A stretch of 64,000 bases of DNA from Pseudomonadota bacterium. GTDB lineage: Bacteria; Myxococcota_A; Polyangia; Polyangiales; Polyangiaceae. The position numbers were made by a program, and so were the translations under genes. The stretch spans positions 62,001 to 126,000 of the forward strand of contig JAFAER010000011.1 in assembly GCA_023423895.1 (NCBI GenBank), in the 5' to 3' direction. This document shows positions 34,686 through 43,202 of the stretch, piece by piece. Position 1 is the stretch's first letter. Each line of letters begins with the position of its first letter. The notes beneath the pieces are model-generated. The model saw nothing but the letters and a program-made list of their open reading frames with translations. It ran no database searches and was not told the origin of the DNA.

Positions 34686-35357
34686 ATGTCTTCCGCTGCC
34701 AGCACCAGCCGTACCGTCGACGGGGCGTTCATCCGTTCCCGCCTGGGCTCGTTCCTCGCGGTCGTCCCCCTCAGCATCTGGACGATCAATCACCTGTGGA
34801 ACAACCTCTCGGCGTTCAAGGGCGCGGAGGCGTGGCAGTCGAACGTCACGGAGTACTCGCATCCGCTCGCGTTCTTCGGCTCGGCGATCGTCGCGCTCCT
34901 GCCGCTGGCGCTCCACACGATCTGGGGCATCGGGCGGCTCCGCACGACCAAGCCGAACGTCGTTCGCTACCGCTACTTCGCGAACGTCAAATACATCCTC
35001 CAGCGCCTCTCGGCCGTCGGCCTCCTCCTCTTCCTCGGCGCGCACCTCTGGCTCGCGTTCCTTCGCCCCCGCCTCACGACGGGCCGGCCTGAGCCGTTCA
35101 CGGACATCGCGGCGGAGATGCACCATCATCTGCCGACGCTCCTCGTCTACACGCTCGGCGTCCTGGGCATCGCCTACCACCTGGCGAACGGGCTCCACAC
35201 GTTCACGATGGGCTGGGGCATCGTCTCGAGCCGCCGCGGGCTGAAGAAGCTCGAGGTCTTCGTCTGGGTGATTTTCCTCGGCCTCCTCGGGATGGGCTGG
35301 GGCGCCATCTACGCGCTCTGGGATGCGGGCTCGAGCCTGCCGCCCGTCAACCACTGA
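34686..35357 (+). CDS. Succinate dehydrogenase cytochrome b558-like membrane subunit
   Basis: 223-residue protein with about five membrane helices (SFLAVVPLSIWTINHLWNN, FFGSAIVALLPLALHTIWG, YILQRLSAVGLLLFLGAHLW, LLVYTLGVLGIAYHLANGL, VFVWVIFLGLLGMGW). Histidines are placed in helices as in the dihaem b subunit (SdhC) of succinate dehydrogenase/fumarate reductase, which passes electrons between the enzyme and quinone. The usual flavoprotein and iron-sulfur genes (sdhA, sdhB) do not follow here; the next gene is an unrelated binding protein. It may be a second copy or serve a complex encoded elsewhere. Confidence 0.8.
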   Translation: MSSAASTSRTVDGAFIRSRLGSFLAVVPLSIWTINHLWNNLSAFKGAEAWQSNVTEYSHPLAFFGSAIVALLPLALHTIWGIGRLRTTKPNVVRYRYFANVKYILQRLSAVGLLLFLGAHLWLAFLRPRLTTGRPEPFTDIAAEMHHHLPTLLVYTLGVLGIAYHLANGLHTFTMGWGIVSSRRGLKKLEVFVWVIFLGLLGMGWGAIYALWDAGSSLPPVNH

Positions 35358-35390
35358 TCGAAGCGCTACGCGAGCGGCGTGACCACCTCG

Positions 35391-35421
35391 GGGGACGTCC
35401 CCAAGGTGTGACGTCCCCAAG
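35391..35421. promoter_or_regulatory. Palindrome and direct repeat upstream of livK-like gene
   Basis: GGGGACGTCCCC (35391-35402) is a perfect 12-bp palindrome. The word GACGTCCCCAAG occurs at 35394-35405 and again at 35410-35421, a 16-base period. It lies 22-52 bases before the binding-protein ATG and is a plausible operator. Confidence 0.45.
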
Positions 35422-35442
35422 CCGTCGTGATATGGCCTCGCG

Positions 35443-36582
35443 ATGCTGTCGCGGCGGGGCTTCACGACGGGCATCGCTCTCGCAGCGTTGACCGTGGCCG
35501 GTTGCGAGAAGGAAGACCCCACCGAGATCAAGGTCGGGGCCTACCTCTCGTTGTCGGGGGCCGACTCGACCTTCGGGACCGACACGCGCGAGGGGATCGC
35601 GCTCGCCGTCGAGGAGACGAACGCGGCGGGCGGCGTGAACGGCAAGCGCATCCGTGTGATCTACGAGGACGACAAGTCGAACACGTACGAGGCGGTACAG
35701 AAGGTCCGGCAGCTCATCGACCGCAACAAGGTGGTCGCGCTCCTCGGCGAGGTCGCATCGAGCCGCTCGCTCGCCGCAGGGCTCATCGCGAACACGAGCC
35801 ACGTGCCGATGGTCACACCGTCGTCCACGGCCGTCGAGGTGACGAGGAACCGCCACTGGGTCTTCCGCACCTGCTTCACCGACGATCAGCAGGGCGCCGT
35901 CGCGGCCCGCTTCATCCGCGACCACCTGAAGAAGGAGCGCGTCGGCATCTTCTTCGCGGCCCAGGATCCGTACTCGTCCGGTCTGGCCCGCGCGTTCCGC
36001 GAGGAGATCAAGAAGCTCGGCGGACGGATCGTCGTCGACAAGGGCTACCAGAAGGGGGAGACGAACTTCCGGACGTACCTCTCCGAGCTGAAGGCGGCCG
36101 AGCCGGAGGCGCTCTTCGTACCGAACTACTACAACGAGATGGTGCTGATCGCGCGGCAGGCGGCCGAGGTCGGCATCCGGGGTGACGTCTTCGTCGGCGG
36201 TGACGGCTGGGACTCGTCGAACCTCATCGACGGCGCAGGCGCCGAGCTCGAGGGCGCTCACTTCACGAACCACTACGCTCCGGACGTCCCGTGGGAGAAC
36301 TCGAAGAAGTTCTTCGCGGCGTTCACCACGAAGTACAGGCACGAGCCGACGAGCCTCTCGGCGCAGGGCTACGACTCTGCGATGCTCCTGTTCGACGCGA
36401 TCCGGCGGGCGGCGGAGCCGACGCCGGCGGCCATCCGCGATGCGCTCGCCGCCACGAAAGACTTCCAGGGAGCTACCGGCTCGATGACGATGGACGAGGG
36501 GCACAACGCGAACAAGCCCATCGTCGTGGTCCAGGTGAAGGACAAGAAGTTCACGTTTGCCACGCAGCTCCTGGCCGAGTGA
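35443..36582 (+). CDS. ABC transporter substrate-binding lipoprotein, branched-chain amino acid type
   Basis: 379-residue periplasmic-binding protein of the LivK family. It has a twin-Arg-like start (SRRGF) and a lipobox (TVAGC, Cys21), so it is probably lipid-anchored. The family pattern is clear: KVGAYLSLSGADSTFG, GIALAVEETNAAGGVNGKRI, VVALLGEVASSRSLA and HVPMVTPSSTA near the ligand pocket. Family ligands are branched-chain amino acids, amides or aromatic compounds; the exact ligand is unknown. It is followed 12 bases later by the permease gene, but no second permease or ATPase gene comes after that. Confidence 0.9.
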   Translation: MLSRRGFTTGIALAALTVAGCEKEDPTEIKVGAYLSLSGADSTFGTDTREGIALAVEETNAAGGVNGKRIRVIYEDDKSNTYEAVQKVRQLIDRNKVVALLGEVASSRSLAAGLIANTSHVPMVTPSSTAVEVTRNRHWVFRTCFTDDQQGAVAARFIRDHLKKERVGIFFAAQDPYSSGLARAFREEIKKLGGRIVVDKGYQKGETNFRTYLSELKAAEPEALFVPNYYNEMVLIARQAAEVGIRGDVFVGGDGWDSSNLIDGAGAELEGAHFTNHYAPDVPWENSKKFFAAFTTKYRHEPTSLSAQGYDSAMLLFDAIRRAAEPTPAAIRDALAATKDFQGATGSMTMDEGHNANKPIVVVQVKDKKFTFATQLLAE

Positions 36583-36594
36583 CCGCCGCTGCCG

Positions 36595-37578
36595 ATGAAG
36601 ATCTTCGAAGCCATCCTCACCGGAATCACGCAGGGCGCCATGATCGCCCTCGTCTCGCTCGGGTACACGATGGTGTACGGCGTCCTGAAGCTGATCAACT
36701 TCGCTCACAGCGAGGTGTTCATGATGGCGGCGTACTTCGGCCTCATCTTCGTCGCGCTCTTCATCGGGGACGCGTCGGCGGTGAGCGGGATTTTCTCGCC
36801 GGATGCCGCCGACAGCGCGCTGCATCCGGTCTTCGGGGTGCTTGGCGCGCATCCGCTCGCCGCGACTGCCAGCGCGACGGTCCTCGCGATGTTCGGCGCA
36901 TCGGCGCTCGGCATCGCCGTCGAGCGCGCGGCTTACCGACCGCTGCGCGGACGAAGCAAGGGAGCGCTCGTCCGCGTGACCCCGCTCGTGACGGCGCTCG
37001 GCACGTCCGTGTTGCTGCAGAACCTCGCGCAGCTCCTCTTCAGCGCTCGCTTTCGCCCGTACCCGCAGGTGCTGAAGGGCGAGGTCCACGTACCGCTGCT
37101 CGGCACGCTCACGGCTTCACGTGCGCTCATCCTCGTGGCTGCCGTGATCGTCATGATCGGGCTGGAGCTGATCGTGAAGCGCACGTGGTTCGGCAAGGCA
37201 ATGCGCGCCCTCAGCGCGAACGAAGAGGCTGCGCGGCTGATGGGGATCCGCACCTCTCGCGTCATCTCGAAGACGTTCGCCCTCGGCTCGTCTCTTGCGG
37301 CGCTCGGCGCGGTGCTCTTCTGCCTCGACCAGTCCCAGGTCTACCCGACGATGGGGGTCGTCATCGGGACACGCGCCTTCGTCGCGGCGGTCCTCGGCGG
37401 GATCGGGAGCATCACCGGCGCGATGCTGGGCGGCCTCTTGATCGGCATCATCGGGGAGCTCGTCAAGCTGACGGACTACTCGGGCGGCGTCGACGTGCTC
37501 GTCTTCCTCGTACTGATCCTCGTGCTCCTCGTCCGTCCCGCAGGGCTGCTCGGCTCGGCGCGCGTCGAGAAGGTCTGA
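36595..37578 (+). CDS. Branched-chain amino acid ABC transporter permease (LivH-type)
   Basis: 327-residue inner-membrane permease of the LivH family. Multiple helices carry family motifs: ITQGAMIALVSLGYTMVYGV, LKLINFAHSEVFMM, and near the C-terminus RALSANEEAARLMGI (the loop that contacts the ATPase) and GGIGSITGAMLGGLLIG. It forms the pore with a LivM partner and two ATPases. Only LivK and LivH are encoded here; LivM, LivG and LivF are absent from the window, so they must be elsewhere or the system is incomplete. The 3' end is followed by a 291-base gap holding CCTGCG/CCTGCA hexamer repeats near 37627-37656. Confidence 0.92.
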   Translation: MKIFEAILTGITQGAMIALVSLGYTMVYGVLKLINFAHSEVFMMAAYFGLIFVALFIGDASAVSGIFSPDAADSALHPVFGVLGAHPLAATASATVLAMFGASALGIAVERAAYRPLRGRSKGALVRVTPLVTALGTSVLLQNLAQLLFSARFRPYPQVLKGEVHVPLLGTLTASRALILVAAVIVMIGLELIVKRTWFGKAMRALSANEEAARLMGIRTSRVISKTFALGSSLAALGAVLFCLDQSQVYPTMGVVIGTRAFVAAVLGGIGSITGAMLGGLLIGIIGELVKLTDYSGGVDVLVFLVLILVLLVRPAGLLGSARVEKV

Positions 37579-37869
37579 AGCGCGCGGTCACCTTCGAGCG
37601 CGCCGATCGCGAGCGCGTTCGGTAGGCGCCTGCGCCTGCACCTGCACCTGCGCCTCGACGTCACATTGCTGCGCTCGCCTCGTGACAGCATTTCTCGTCG
37701 CTACGCGAGCCGCCCTGGGCATGTGGCGAAAGGGCCGCGGGCGTCGAGCTGGCGCGAGGCGTCGATGGACGAGCTACGCCGATGATTGCCCTCTGGTTTC
37801 GAGGGGTCGGCGCCGTCGAGCTCACGAGGGGCATCGTCGTTGCAGGATGCCGCCGCGGAGGTAATGCTC

Positions 37870-38355
37870 ATGACCAGTGTTCGTAATGTGGTTTCGATCG
37901 CGTGCGTCGGCCTCGGGCTGCTCAGCGTCGCCGGATGCCGTGATCGCGCGGATCGCGAGCGCATGGGCGAGCGCGTCGGCGAGCGCGTGACGGACGAGAC
38001 TCGCCCGAACGAGCGGCCCGGAACGGCGACCGTCACGGGGGCGAACGTCGTCAACAACCAGTCCGCGATCGAGCGCATCGTCGCGGCGCGCTGTGCGCGC
38101 GAGTCGACGTGCAAGAACGTCGGCGCCGACAAGCGGTTCACGAATGCCGACGCCTGCACGCAGAAGCTCAAGGCGGACATGAAGGACGACTTGAACGTCA
38201 ACGAGTGCCCGCGCGGGATCGACCAGAAGGAGCTCAACGAGTGCCTCGAGTCGATCCAGAAGGAGGACTGCAACAACCCGATCGACGCGATCAGCCGGCT
38301 CGCGGCTTGCCGCACCAGCGATCTCTGCCTCGCGACCGGCGCGCCGAATCGCTGA
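37870..38355 (+). CDS. Small lipoprotein with conserved cysteines
   Basis: 161-residue lipoprotein (lipobox SVAGC, Cys23) of unknown family. A charged Arg/Asp/Glu-rich linker follows the anchor, then a helical domain with eight cysteines in spaced pairs (CARESTCKN, DACTQKL, NECPRG, NECLESIQKEDC, AACRTSDLC), likely disulfide-bonded. The start at 37870 gives GGAGG with an 8-base spacer; a second ATG at 37864 is too close to it, and the frame is open to 37786. Not visibly linked to its neighbours. It is convergent with the pseudo-receiver gene. Confidence 0.75.
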   Translation: MTSVRNVVSIACVGLGLLSVAGCRDRADRERMGERVGERVTDETRPNERPGTATVTGANVVNNQSAIERIVAARCARESTCKNVGADKRFTNADACTQKLKADMKDDLNVNECPRGIDQKELNECLESIQKEDCNNPIDAISRLAACRTSDLCLATGAPNR

Positions 38356-38525
38356 GAGCCTGCGCGCTCGTGAACGTCGTCGCGGCGACCTGCGTCGACT
38401 CCACGCTATGTGGATCAGCGTAGGTCCTGCGGCGACGATCGTTCGTCGGGTATTCGTGCGCGAGCGTCTTCAGACGGAAGCGGGCGTGCCGAACGAAGCA
38501 CGCTCACTCGAGGGCGAACCGCTTC

Positions 38526-39395
38526 TCACGACACGGCTTTCGGGCGCGGAGGCGGCAAGCGATCGGGACGGACCACGACCTTCGCCCCGCTGCGCTCCGT
38601 GTCGTCCACCAGCAGGTCCGAGTCGAGCTCCGGCATCGGGCCCTTCTCCTCGTCCTCGAGACGCATCGCTTCGAGGACGAGCGCGCCGACCGAGGCCCTC
38701 GGCGCGGGGAGCATCCCGCTCTCGCGCGGCTGGAACGAGAAACGGCCCGCGCGCCAGGACAGCACTTCACGAAGAACCTCGAGCGCCGGTCGCTGCGCGC
38801 CGCCGGACTCCGTGCTCGCGAAGAGACCAGCCGTGAGCGTCAGTGACGCGCGCTTGCCGCTCGACGAGACGACCTCGACGAGGCCGCTACGGCGCTCCAT
38901 CTCGAACATCATCAGCAGGCTCGCCAGCGGGAAGGCCGAGAGGTCGCCCCGGATCGCGGCGGTGCCCGACATCGACGGCGGTGAGGCGTCGTCCCTGCCG
39001 TCCGGCGCGTGTCGATGCGCCATCGCGATCAGCGCCCCGATCTGGGCGACGATCTCGTCGTTCGAGATCGGCCGCGCGAGGAAGACGTCGGCTCCCACGT
39101 TGAGCGTCTGCGTGCGGACGCTCCGGTCGGTCACCTCGCCGACGAAGAGGATGGGCGCCTTCGAGAGCGTGCCGGCCTCGGTGCGGATTTTCCGTGCGAC
39201 CCAGGCGCCGTCGATGTCCGGCAGGTCGGGCGTCAGGACGATGCACTCGGGGACGGGCGGCTCGCAGGCCTTGCGGAAGCCGGCGACGGCCTCACCGCAC
39301 GCGTCGACGACGTAGCCCTTCTCTCGAAGAGCACGCACGAGGACGCTCGACGTCCATTCGTCGCCGTCGATCACGAGCACGCGGCTCCGGATCAC
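38526..39395 (-). CDS. Pseudo-receiver / DUF4388 protein
   Basis: 289 residues. The N-terminal ~125 residues have the receiver (REC) fold, with acidic residues in VLVIDGDEW, but the phospho-acceptor Asp is replaced: the strand reads IVLTPDLPDIDG, placing Thr where Asp is expected. The conserved Lys reads FLARPIS instead of KP. A DUF4388 (PatA-like) domain follows at about 145-250 (AIRGDLSAFPLASLLMMFEM, GLVEVVSSSGKRASL). Such proteins are common in myxobacteria and cyanobacteria and are thought to serve as protein-interaction modules. Without the Asp it is unlikely to be switched by phosphorylation. Immediately downstream is the PhyH-like gene, 9 bases away from its stop on the same strand. 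Confidence 0.85.
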   Translation of the reverse strand: MIRSRVLVIDGDEWTSSVLVRALREKGYVVDACGEAVAGFRKACEPPVPECIVLTPDLPDIDGAWVARKIRTEAGTLSKAPILFVGEVTDRSVRTQTLNVGADVFLARPISNDEIVAQIGALIAMAHRHAPDGRDDASPPSMSGTAAIRGDLSAFPLASLLMMFEMERRSGLVEVVSSSGKRASLTLTAGLFASTESGGAQRPALEVLREVLSWRAGRFSFQPRESGMLPAPRASVGALVLEAMRLEDEEKGPMPELDSDLLVDDTERSGAKVVVRPDRLPPPRPKAVS

Positions 39396-39404
39396 CGGTC
39401 AAAA

Positions 39405-40208
39405 CTAGCATGCGATGTCGCCGGCCGCGAAAACCCGGACAAAAGTCCGTGGTGCGCGCTTGCGCCGCCGGCATGCTGTGGCGCCGTCCATGTAACAGAC
39501 GCTGAGCGCGCGGCGCGGATGACCGGCCCGCGAACGTGCGGACCGATGCCAGACGTGGTTATGGATGAGGATGACCTCCCCAGCGACCGCGGGTAGCGGC
39601 ACAGCTTGGGCCTCTGCGCCGATCGCATCGAGCTTGTCCTTCGGGACGACACCCCCGAGCGGCGTCGCCAGGCCGGCCCTGTGTGTGCCGGGCGCGACCT
39701 CGACGCAGCCGCCGTCGAGGGGAGCGTCATCGAGGGCGGTCCACACCTGCAACGTCGGGTCGCGGTCGAGGCCCCAGAAGTCGCCGCCGTCCTGGTGCCA
39801 CGGGAGATCGGAACCTCCGGCGGCGTGTTTGTTCATCAGGAAGGCTCGGTAGAGCGTCACGTCGGCGCCCGGATACACGCGGGCAGCCACGCGACGGAAG
39901 ACGTCGTTCGTGATCCACGTCCAGAAGAGCGGATCGAGCTCGAGCTTCTCGACCTTGCGGTACTTGAGCGACGGCCCCTTCCAGCCCTTGCCGTACTCCA
40001 GGTCTTCGTAGCGCCCGGACTCCGAATCGTGCTGGAAGAAGAGCCCGGGGTAGGTGACCTCGCCGAGCATGATGGCGTCGGCGCGCTCGCGGAGCTGGGC
40101 GACTTGTGTGTCGTCGAGCAGCTTGCCGAGCCGCGCCCAGCCGAACTCGCGATAGTGCGCGACGGCGACGTCGAGCTGCTCGTCGCTCGGAATGACGGCT
40201 TCGCTCAT
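39405..40208 (-). CDS. Phytanoyl-CoA dioxygenase (PhyH)-family oxygenase
   Basis: 267-residue Fe(II)/2-oxoglutarate-dependent oxygenase of the PhyH family, which hydroxylates small molecules. The iron facial triad is visible as His-x-Asp in WHQDGGDFWG and a distal His in HNHVWHRSA, with Arg (RRALSVCYMDG) to bind 2-oxoglutarate. The substrate cannot be read from sequence. The start ATG shares its A with the stop of the aldo/keto reductase gene (TGATG), so the two are translationally coupled and probably act on the same compound. The C-terminus has an unusual Arg/Lys-rich tail. Confidence 0.85.
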   Translation of the reverse strand: MSEAVIPSDEQLDVAVAHYREFGWARLGKLLDDTQVAQLRERADAIMLGEVTYPGLFFQHDSESGRYEDLEYGKGWKGPSLKYRKVEKLELDPLFWTWITNDVFRRVAARVYPGADVTLYRAFLMNKHAAGGSDLPWHQDGGDFWGLDRDPTLQVWTALDDAPLDGGCVEVAPGTHRAGLATPLGGVVPKDKLDAIGAEAQAVPLPAVAGEVILIHNHVWHRSARSRAGHPRRALSVCYMDGATACRRRKRAPRTFVRVFAAGDIAC

Positions 40209-41203
40209 CAGCGGACGTACTTGGTATCGGTCCCCGTCCATGTCCGGTAGAGCGCATCGACGACGCCGCGCACCTCGGGCGAGAGCCCTCGCCGGCATGC
40301 GGCGACGCCTTCGTCGAGCTGCGTGACGGTCGCCGGCCCGAGAAGGATCGAGTCGACGCCCGCGGCCCCGGCGAGCCACGCGTACGACAGCTCGAGAACG
40401 CTCATTCCTTCCGCCTTCGCGAGGTTCGAGAGCGCCTCGACGCGATCGAACATCACGTCGGTGAAGTATCGACCCTGGTAGAGCCGGTTCTTGTCGAAAC
40501 GCGACCCCTTTTGCGTCGAGCCGTCGCGCGAGTGCCTGCCCGACAGGAGCCCGCCCGCGAGCGGGTTGTAGACGGTCGTATGGAGCTTGTAGCGCCGCGC
40601 GAACGGGAAATATTCGACGTCGAGCTGGCGGAGCAGCACGTTGTAGAGCTGCTGCGCGATGACCGGCTTCGGCAGGCCGTGCTTCTGCAGCTTCTCCTCC
40701 TGCGTGAGGTGCATCATCTCGAGAATTTGCCAGGCGGCGTAGTTCGAGACGCCCCAGGAGCGGATCTTCTTCTTCTCGATGAGCTCGGCGACGGCCTCGA
40801 GCGTCTCGTCGATCGGCGTGTCGTGATCGGGAACGTGCAGGTAATAGATGTCGACCCGGTCGGTCGCGAGGCGCTGGAGGCTCTCGTCGATCGCAGCGGT
40901 CAGACGCGCCCGGCTCAGGCCTTCCGGCCGCCCGTCGACTCGTCCGAAGCCGCACTTCGTCGCGAGGACGACCTCGTCGCGTTTACCCTTCAGAGCTTCA
41001 CCGACGATGCGCTCCGACGTGCCGTCGCCGTACGCATTCGCCGTGTCGATATGGTGGATGCCGAGCTCGAGCGCGCGCGCAAGGATGCGCTTCGACTCCG
41101 CCTCGTCGGTGCGGCGTCCGAAGTTCATCGCGCCGAGACACGGCGGCGCACTCTCGCCCGGCACGCGGAGCTCCAGCACCCGTTCCAGCAGCGTCTTTTC
41201 CAC
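40208..41203 (-). CDS. Aldo/keto reductase
   Basis: 331-residue NADPH-dependent oxidoreductase with a TIM-barrel fold. The catalytic tetrad is complete: Asp53 and Tyr58 (IDTANAYG), Lys83 (LATKCGF) and His123 (YYLHVPDHD). Other family signatures are GVSNYAAWQI and QLYNVLLR. It reduces an aldehyde or ketone; the substrate is unknown. First gene of a two-gene unit with the PhyH-like oxygenase, so an oxidation/reduction pair on one metabolite is likely. It is divergent from the phosphofructokinase gene across a 201-base gap holding a strong stem-loop. Confidence 0.92.
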   Translation of the reverse strand: MEKTLLERVLELRVPGESAPPCLGAMNFGRRTDEAESKRILARALELGIHHIDTANAYGDGTSERIVGEALKGKRDEVVLATKCGFGRVDGRPEGLSRARLTAAIDESLQRLATDRVDIYYLHVPDHDTPIDETLEAVAELIEKKKIRSWGVSNYAAWQILEMMHLTQEEKLQKHGLPKPVIAQQLYNVLLRQLDVEYFPFARRYKLHTTVYNPLAGGLLSGRHSRDGSTQKGSRFDKNRLYQGRYFTDVMFDRVEALSNLAKAEGMSVLELSYAWLAGAAGVDSILLGPATVTQLDEGVAACRRGLSPEVRGVVDALYRTWTGTDTKYVR

Positions 41204-41293
41204 GCGCCTCGCTTAGCACCGGAGGCGCCTCGAGCGTAGTGTCCGGGCGCGCGCGCCTCAGGATGCGGGCTCGAACCGCGTCCGACCGAGAAG

Positions 41294-41341
41294 GTTGCGC
41301 TAGTAACTCAGAGATGAGTTACTATGACGTCCTGTCGCAAC
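41294..41341. promoter_or_regulatory. Strong two-part stem-loop upstream of phosphofructokinase gene
   Basis: An inner perfect 10-bp inverted repeat, TAGTAACTCA (41301-41310) and TGAGTTACTA (41315-41324), closes a GAGA loop of GNRA type. An outer pair GTTGCG (41294-41299) and CGCAAC (41336-41341) could add 6 bp. It lies 64 bases before the ATG of the PPi-phosphofructokinase gene and is unusually AT-rich for this genome. It can be an RNA hairpin in the leader or a 24-bp DNA operator. Confidence 0.55.
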
Positions 41342-41404
41342 ACGCACGTGCTCGCGAAGCGCGCGCTGGCCCTAGTAGACTGATCGGTCTCGCTCCGGAA
41401 ACCC

Positions 41405-42718
41405 ATGACGAACGACAAGCTCGCCATCTTGGTCGGCGGAGGTCCCGCCCCTGGCATCAACAGCGTGATCGGAGCCGCGACCATTCGGGCGTGCCTCTCC
41501 GGCGTGGAGGTGCTGGGCATTCAGGACGGCTACCGCTGGCTGATGGAGGGCGACACATCACGGGTGACGCCGCTCACGATCGCGGACACGAGTCGGATCC
41601 ACTTCCGCGGCGGCTCGCACCTTGGCATCTCGCGCGCAAACCCGACCAAGAGCCCTGAGCTCCTGGCACGCTGCCTCGACACGCTCGACCGTCTCGGCGT
41701 GGGGATGCTCATCTCGATCGGCGGCGACGACACCTGCTTCAGCGCATCGAGCCTCTCGAAGGCCTCGAAGGGCCGACTACGCGTCGTCCACGTCCCGAAG
41801 ACGATCGACAACGATCTCGATTTGCCGCAGGACGTCTACACCTTCGGGTTCCAGACGGCGCGCCACATCGGCGTCGAGATCGTGAAGAACCTGATGGTCG
41901 ACGCGAAGACGACGTCGCGTTGGTACTTCACCGTCGCGATGGGCCGTAAGGCCGGCCACCTCGCGCTCGGCATCGGCAAGGCCGCCGGCGCCACGCTTTC
42001 GCTCGTACCCGAGGAGTTCACCGCGCGGACGCCCGGGCACAGCGTCCGTCTCCACGACATCGTCGACACGCTCGCCGGTGCCGTCATCAAGCGCCTCTCG
42101 CATGGCCGCTCCGACGGCGTCGCCGTCCTCGCCGAAGGTCTCGTCGAGGTCGTGAACACGGCGGACATCGAGGGCCTCGAAGGCATCGAGCGCGACGCGC
42201 ACGGCCACATCCGCATCGCGGAGGTCGACTTCGGCAACATCGTGAAGAGCGCAGTGCAGCGTCGCCTTGCCGAGATGCGCATCAAGACGACGATCGTCTC
42301 GAAGAACATCGGCTACGAGCTCCGCTGCGCCGACCCGATCCCGTTCGACATGGAGTACACGCGCGACCTCGGATATTGCGCGGCGCGATACGTCATCGAA
42401 GGCGGCGACCAGGCGCTCATCAGCATCCAGCGTGGTCGCTTCGTGCCGGTGCCGTTCGACAAGATCATGGACTCGCACACGGGCCGCATGCGCGTGCGCA
42501 TGGTCGACGTCGAGTCGGACCGCTACAAGATCGCGCGGAGCTACATGCTTCGCCTGCGTGCCGAGGACTTCAAGGACAAGGTCGAGCTCGCACGCCTCGC
42601 CCAGGCCGCCAACATGAAGCCCTCCGAGTTCATCGAGCAGTTCGGCCACCTCGCGGAAGGCGAAGCCCGCACGAGCATGGCCCCGCTGCGCGCCGCCGCC
42701 CCGAGCAACGGCGAATAG
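41405..42718 (+). CDS. Pyrophosphate-type 6-phosphofructokinase
   Basis: 437-residue glycolytic enzyme phosphorylating fructose 6-phosphate. The phosphoryl-donor region reads GGDDT (106-110) and the catalytic loop PKTIDND (131-137). In this family, Asp in GGDD and Lys in PKTIDND mark pyrophosphate rather than ATP as donor, so the reaction is probably reversible. GGGPAPGINSVIG lies at the N-terminus. The single long chain resembles the 'long' and group II/III type PFKs. It is divergent from the aldo/keto reductase gene, and the leader carries a strong stem-loop. It stands alone otherwise; a 1-kb noncoding region with repeats follows. Confidence 0.9.
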   Translation: MTNDKLAILVGGGPAPGINSVIGAATIRACLSGVEVLGIQDGYRWLMEGDTSRVTPLTIADTSRIHFRGGSHLGISRANPTKSPELLARCLDTLDRLGVGMLISIGGDDTCFSASSLSKASKGRLRVVHVPKTIDNDLDLPQDVYTFGFQTARHIGVEIVKNLMVDAKTTSRWYFTVAMGRKAGHLALGIGKAAGATLSLVPEEFTARTPGHSVRLHDIVDTLAGAVIKRLSHGRSDGVAVLAEGLVEVVNTADIEGLEGIERDAHGHIRIAEVDFGNIVKSAVQRRLAEMRIKTTIVSKNIGYELRCADPIPFDMEYTRDLGYCAARYVIEGGDQALISIQRGRFVPVPFDKIMDSHTGRMRVRMVDVESDRYKIARSYMLRLRAEDFKDKVELARLAQAANMKPSEFIEQFGHLAEGEARTSMAPLRAAAPSNGE

Positions 42719-42839
42719 CCGTCCGGCTGCTCCAGGTTCCGTCCGCCCTCTCGAACCGCACACTGAACGCGACGCGCTGGCCTCTGCTCGTCATGGCGTG
42801 TCCCGTAGAGCCCTTCTCCAGAGCGCGCTCCGCGCTCGC

Positions 42840-43075
42840 CCGTGGATCCGAGGTCGTCGTGCTCCGCTTCGCCGGGGCTCGGCAGGCGACCATCGCAAGG
42901 CCGAGCTCTTCGCGGATCCGAAGTCGTCGTGCTCCGCTCTCGCGTATCGGCAAAAGGAGCGTTACCGGGCCGCGCTCGTTCGCGAAGAACGTCGTCGTGC
43001 CCGCTCTGCCGGGGCTCCGCACTGGGCGCCGGACCGCGCTCGTTCGTGGAACCGAGGTTGTCGGGCTCCGCGTTT
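42840..43075. repeat. Degenerate tandem repeats of ~70 bp
   Basis: Four imperfect units start near 42842, 42915, 42984 and 43048, each beginning with a word like GGATCCGAGGTCGTCGTGCT and a following CCGCT or CCGCG, with GCCGCGCTCGTTCG-type text between. Spacing is about 64-73 bases. They lie in the 1068-base gap 42719-43786, in which I see no gene. Confidence 0.6.
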
Positions 43076-43080
43076 GTTTC

Positions 43081-43202
43081 ACAGGGAGAAAGGGAGACGG
43101 GGAGAGATTTTATTGGGGCTTGATCCGGTCTGCGCGGGCGTTTCGACGTGCTGCGTCTGGAGGGGGCACAGGGAGGAAGGGAGACACGGAGGATCCAGAG
43201 AC
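43081..43202 (+). repeat. 122-bp purine-rich repeat element, copy A
   Basis: End block 1 (43081-43104) reads ACAGGGAGAAAGGGAGACGG then GGAG; end block 2 (43167-43202) begins CACAGGGAGGAAGGGAGACA and ends AGAGAC. Between them are 62 bases of more variable sequence. Copy B at 43406-43527 is the same element in inverted orientation, with 23 of 24 and 35 of 36 matching bases in the end blocks. The two end blocks are also similar to each other as direct repeats. No coding capacity. Confidence 0.8.
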
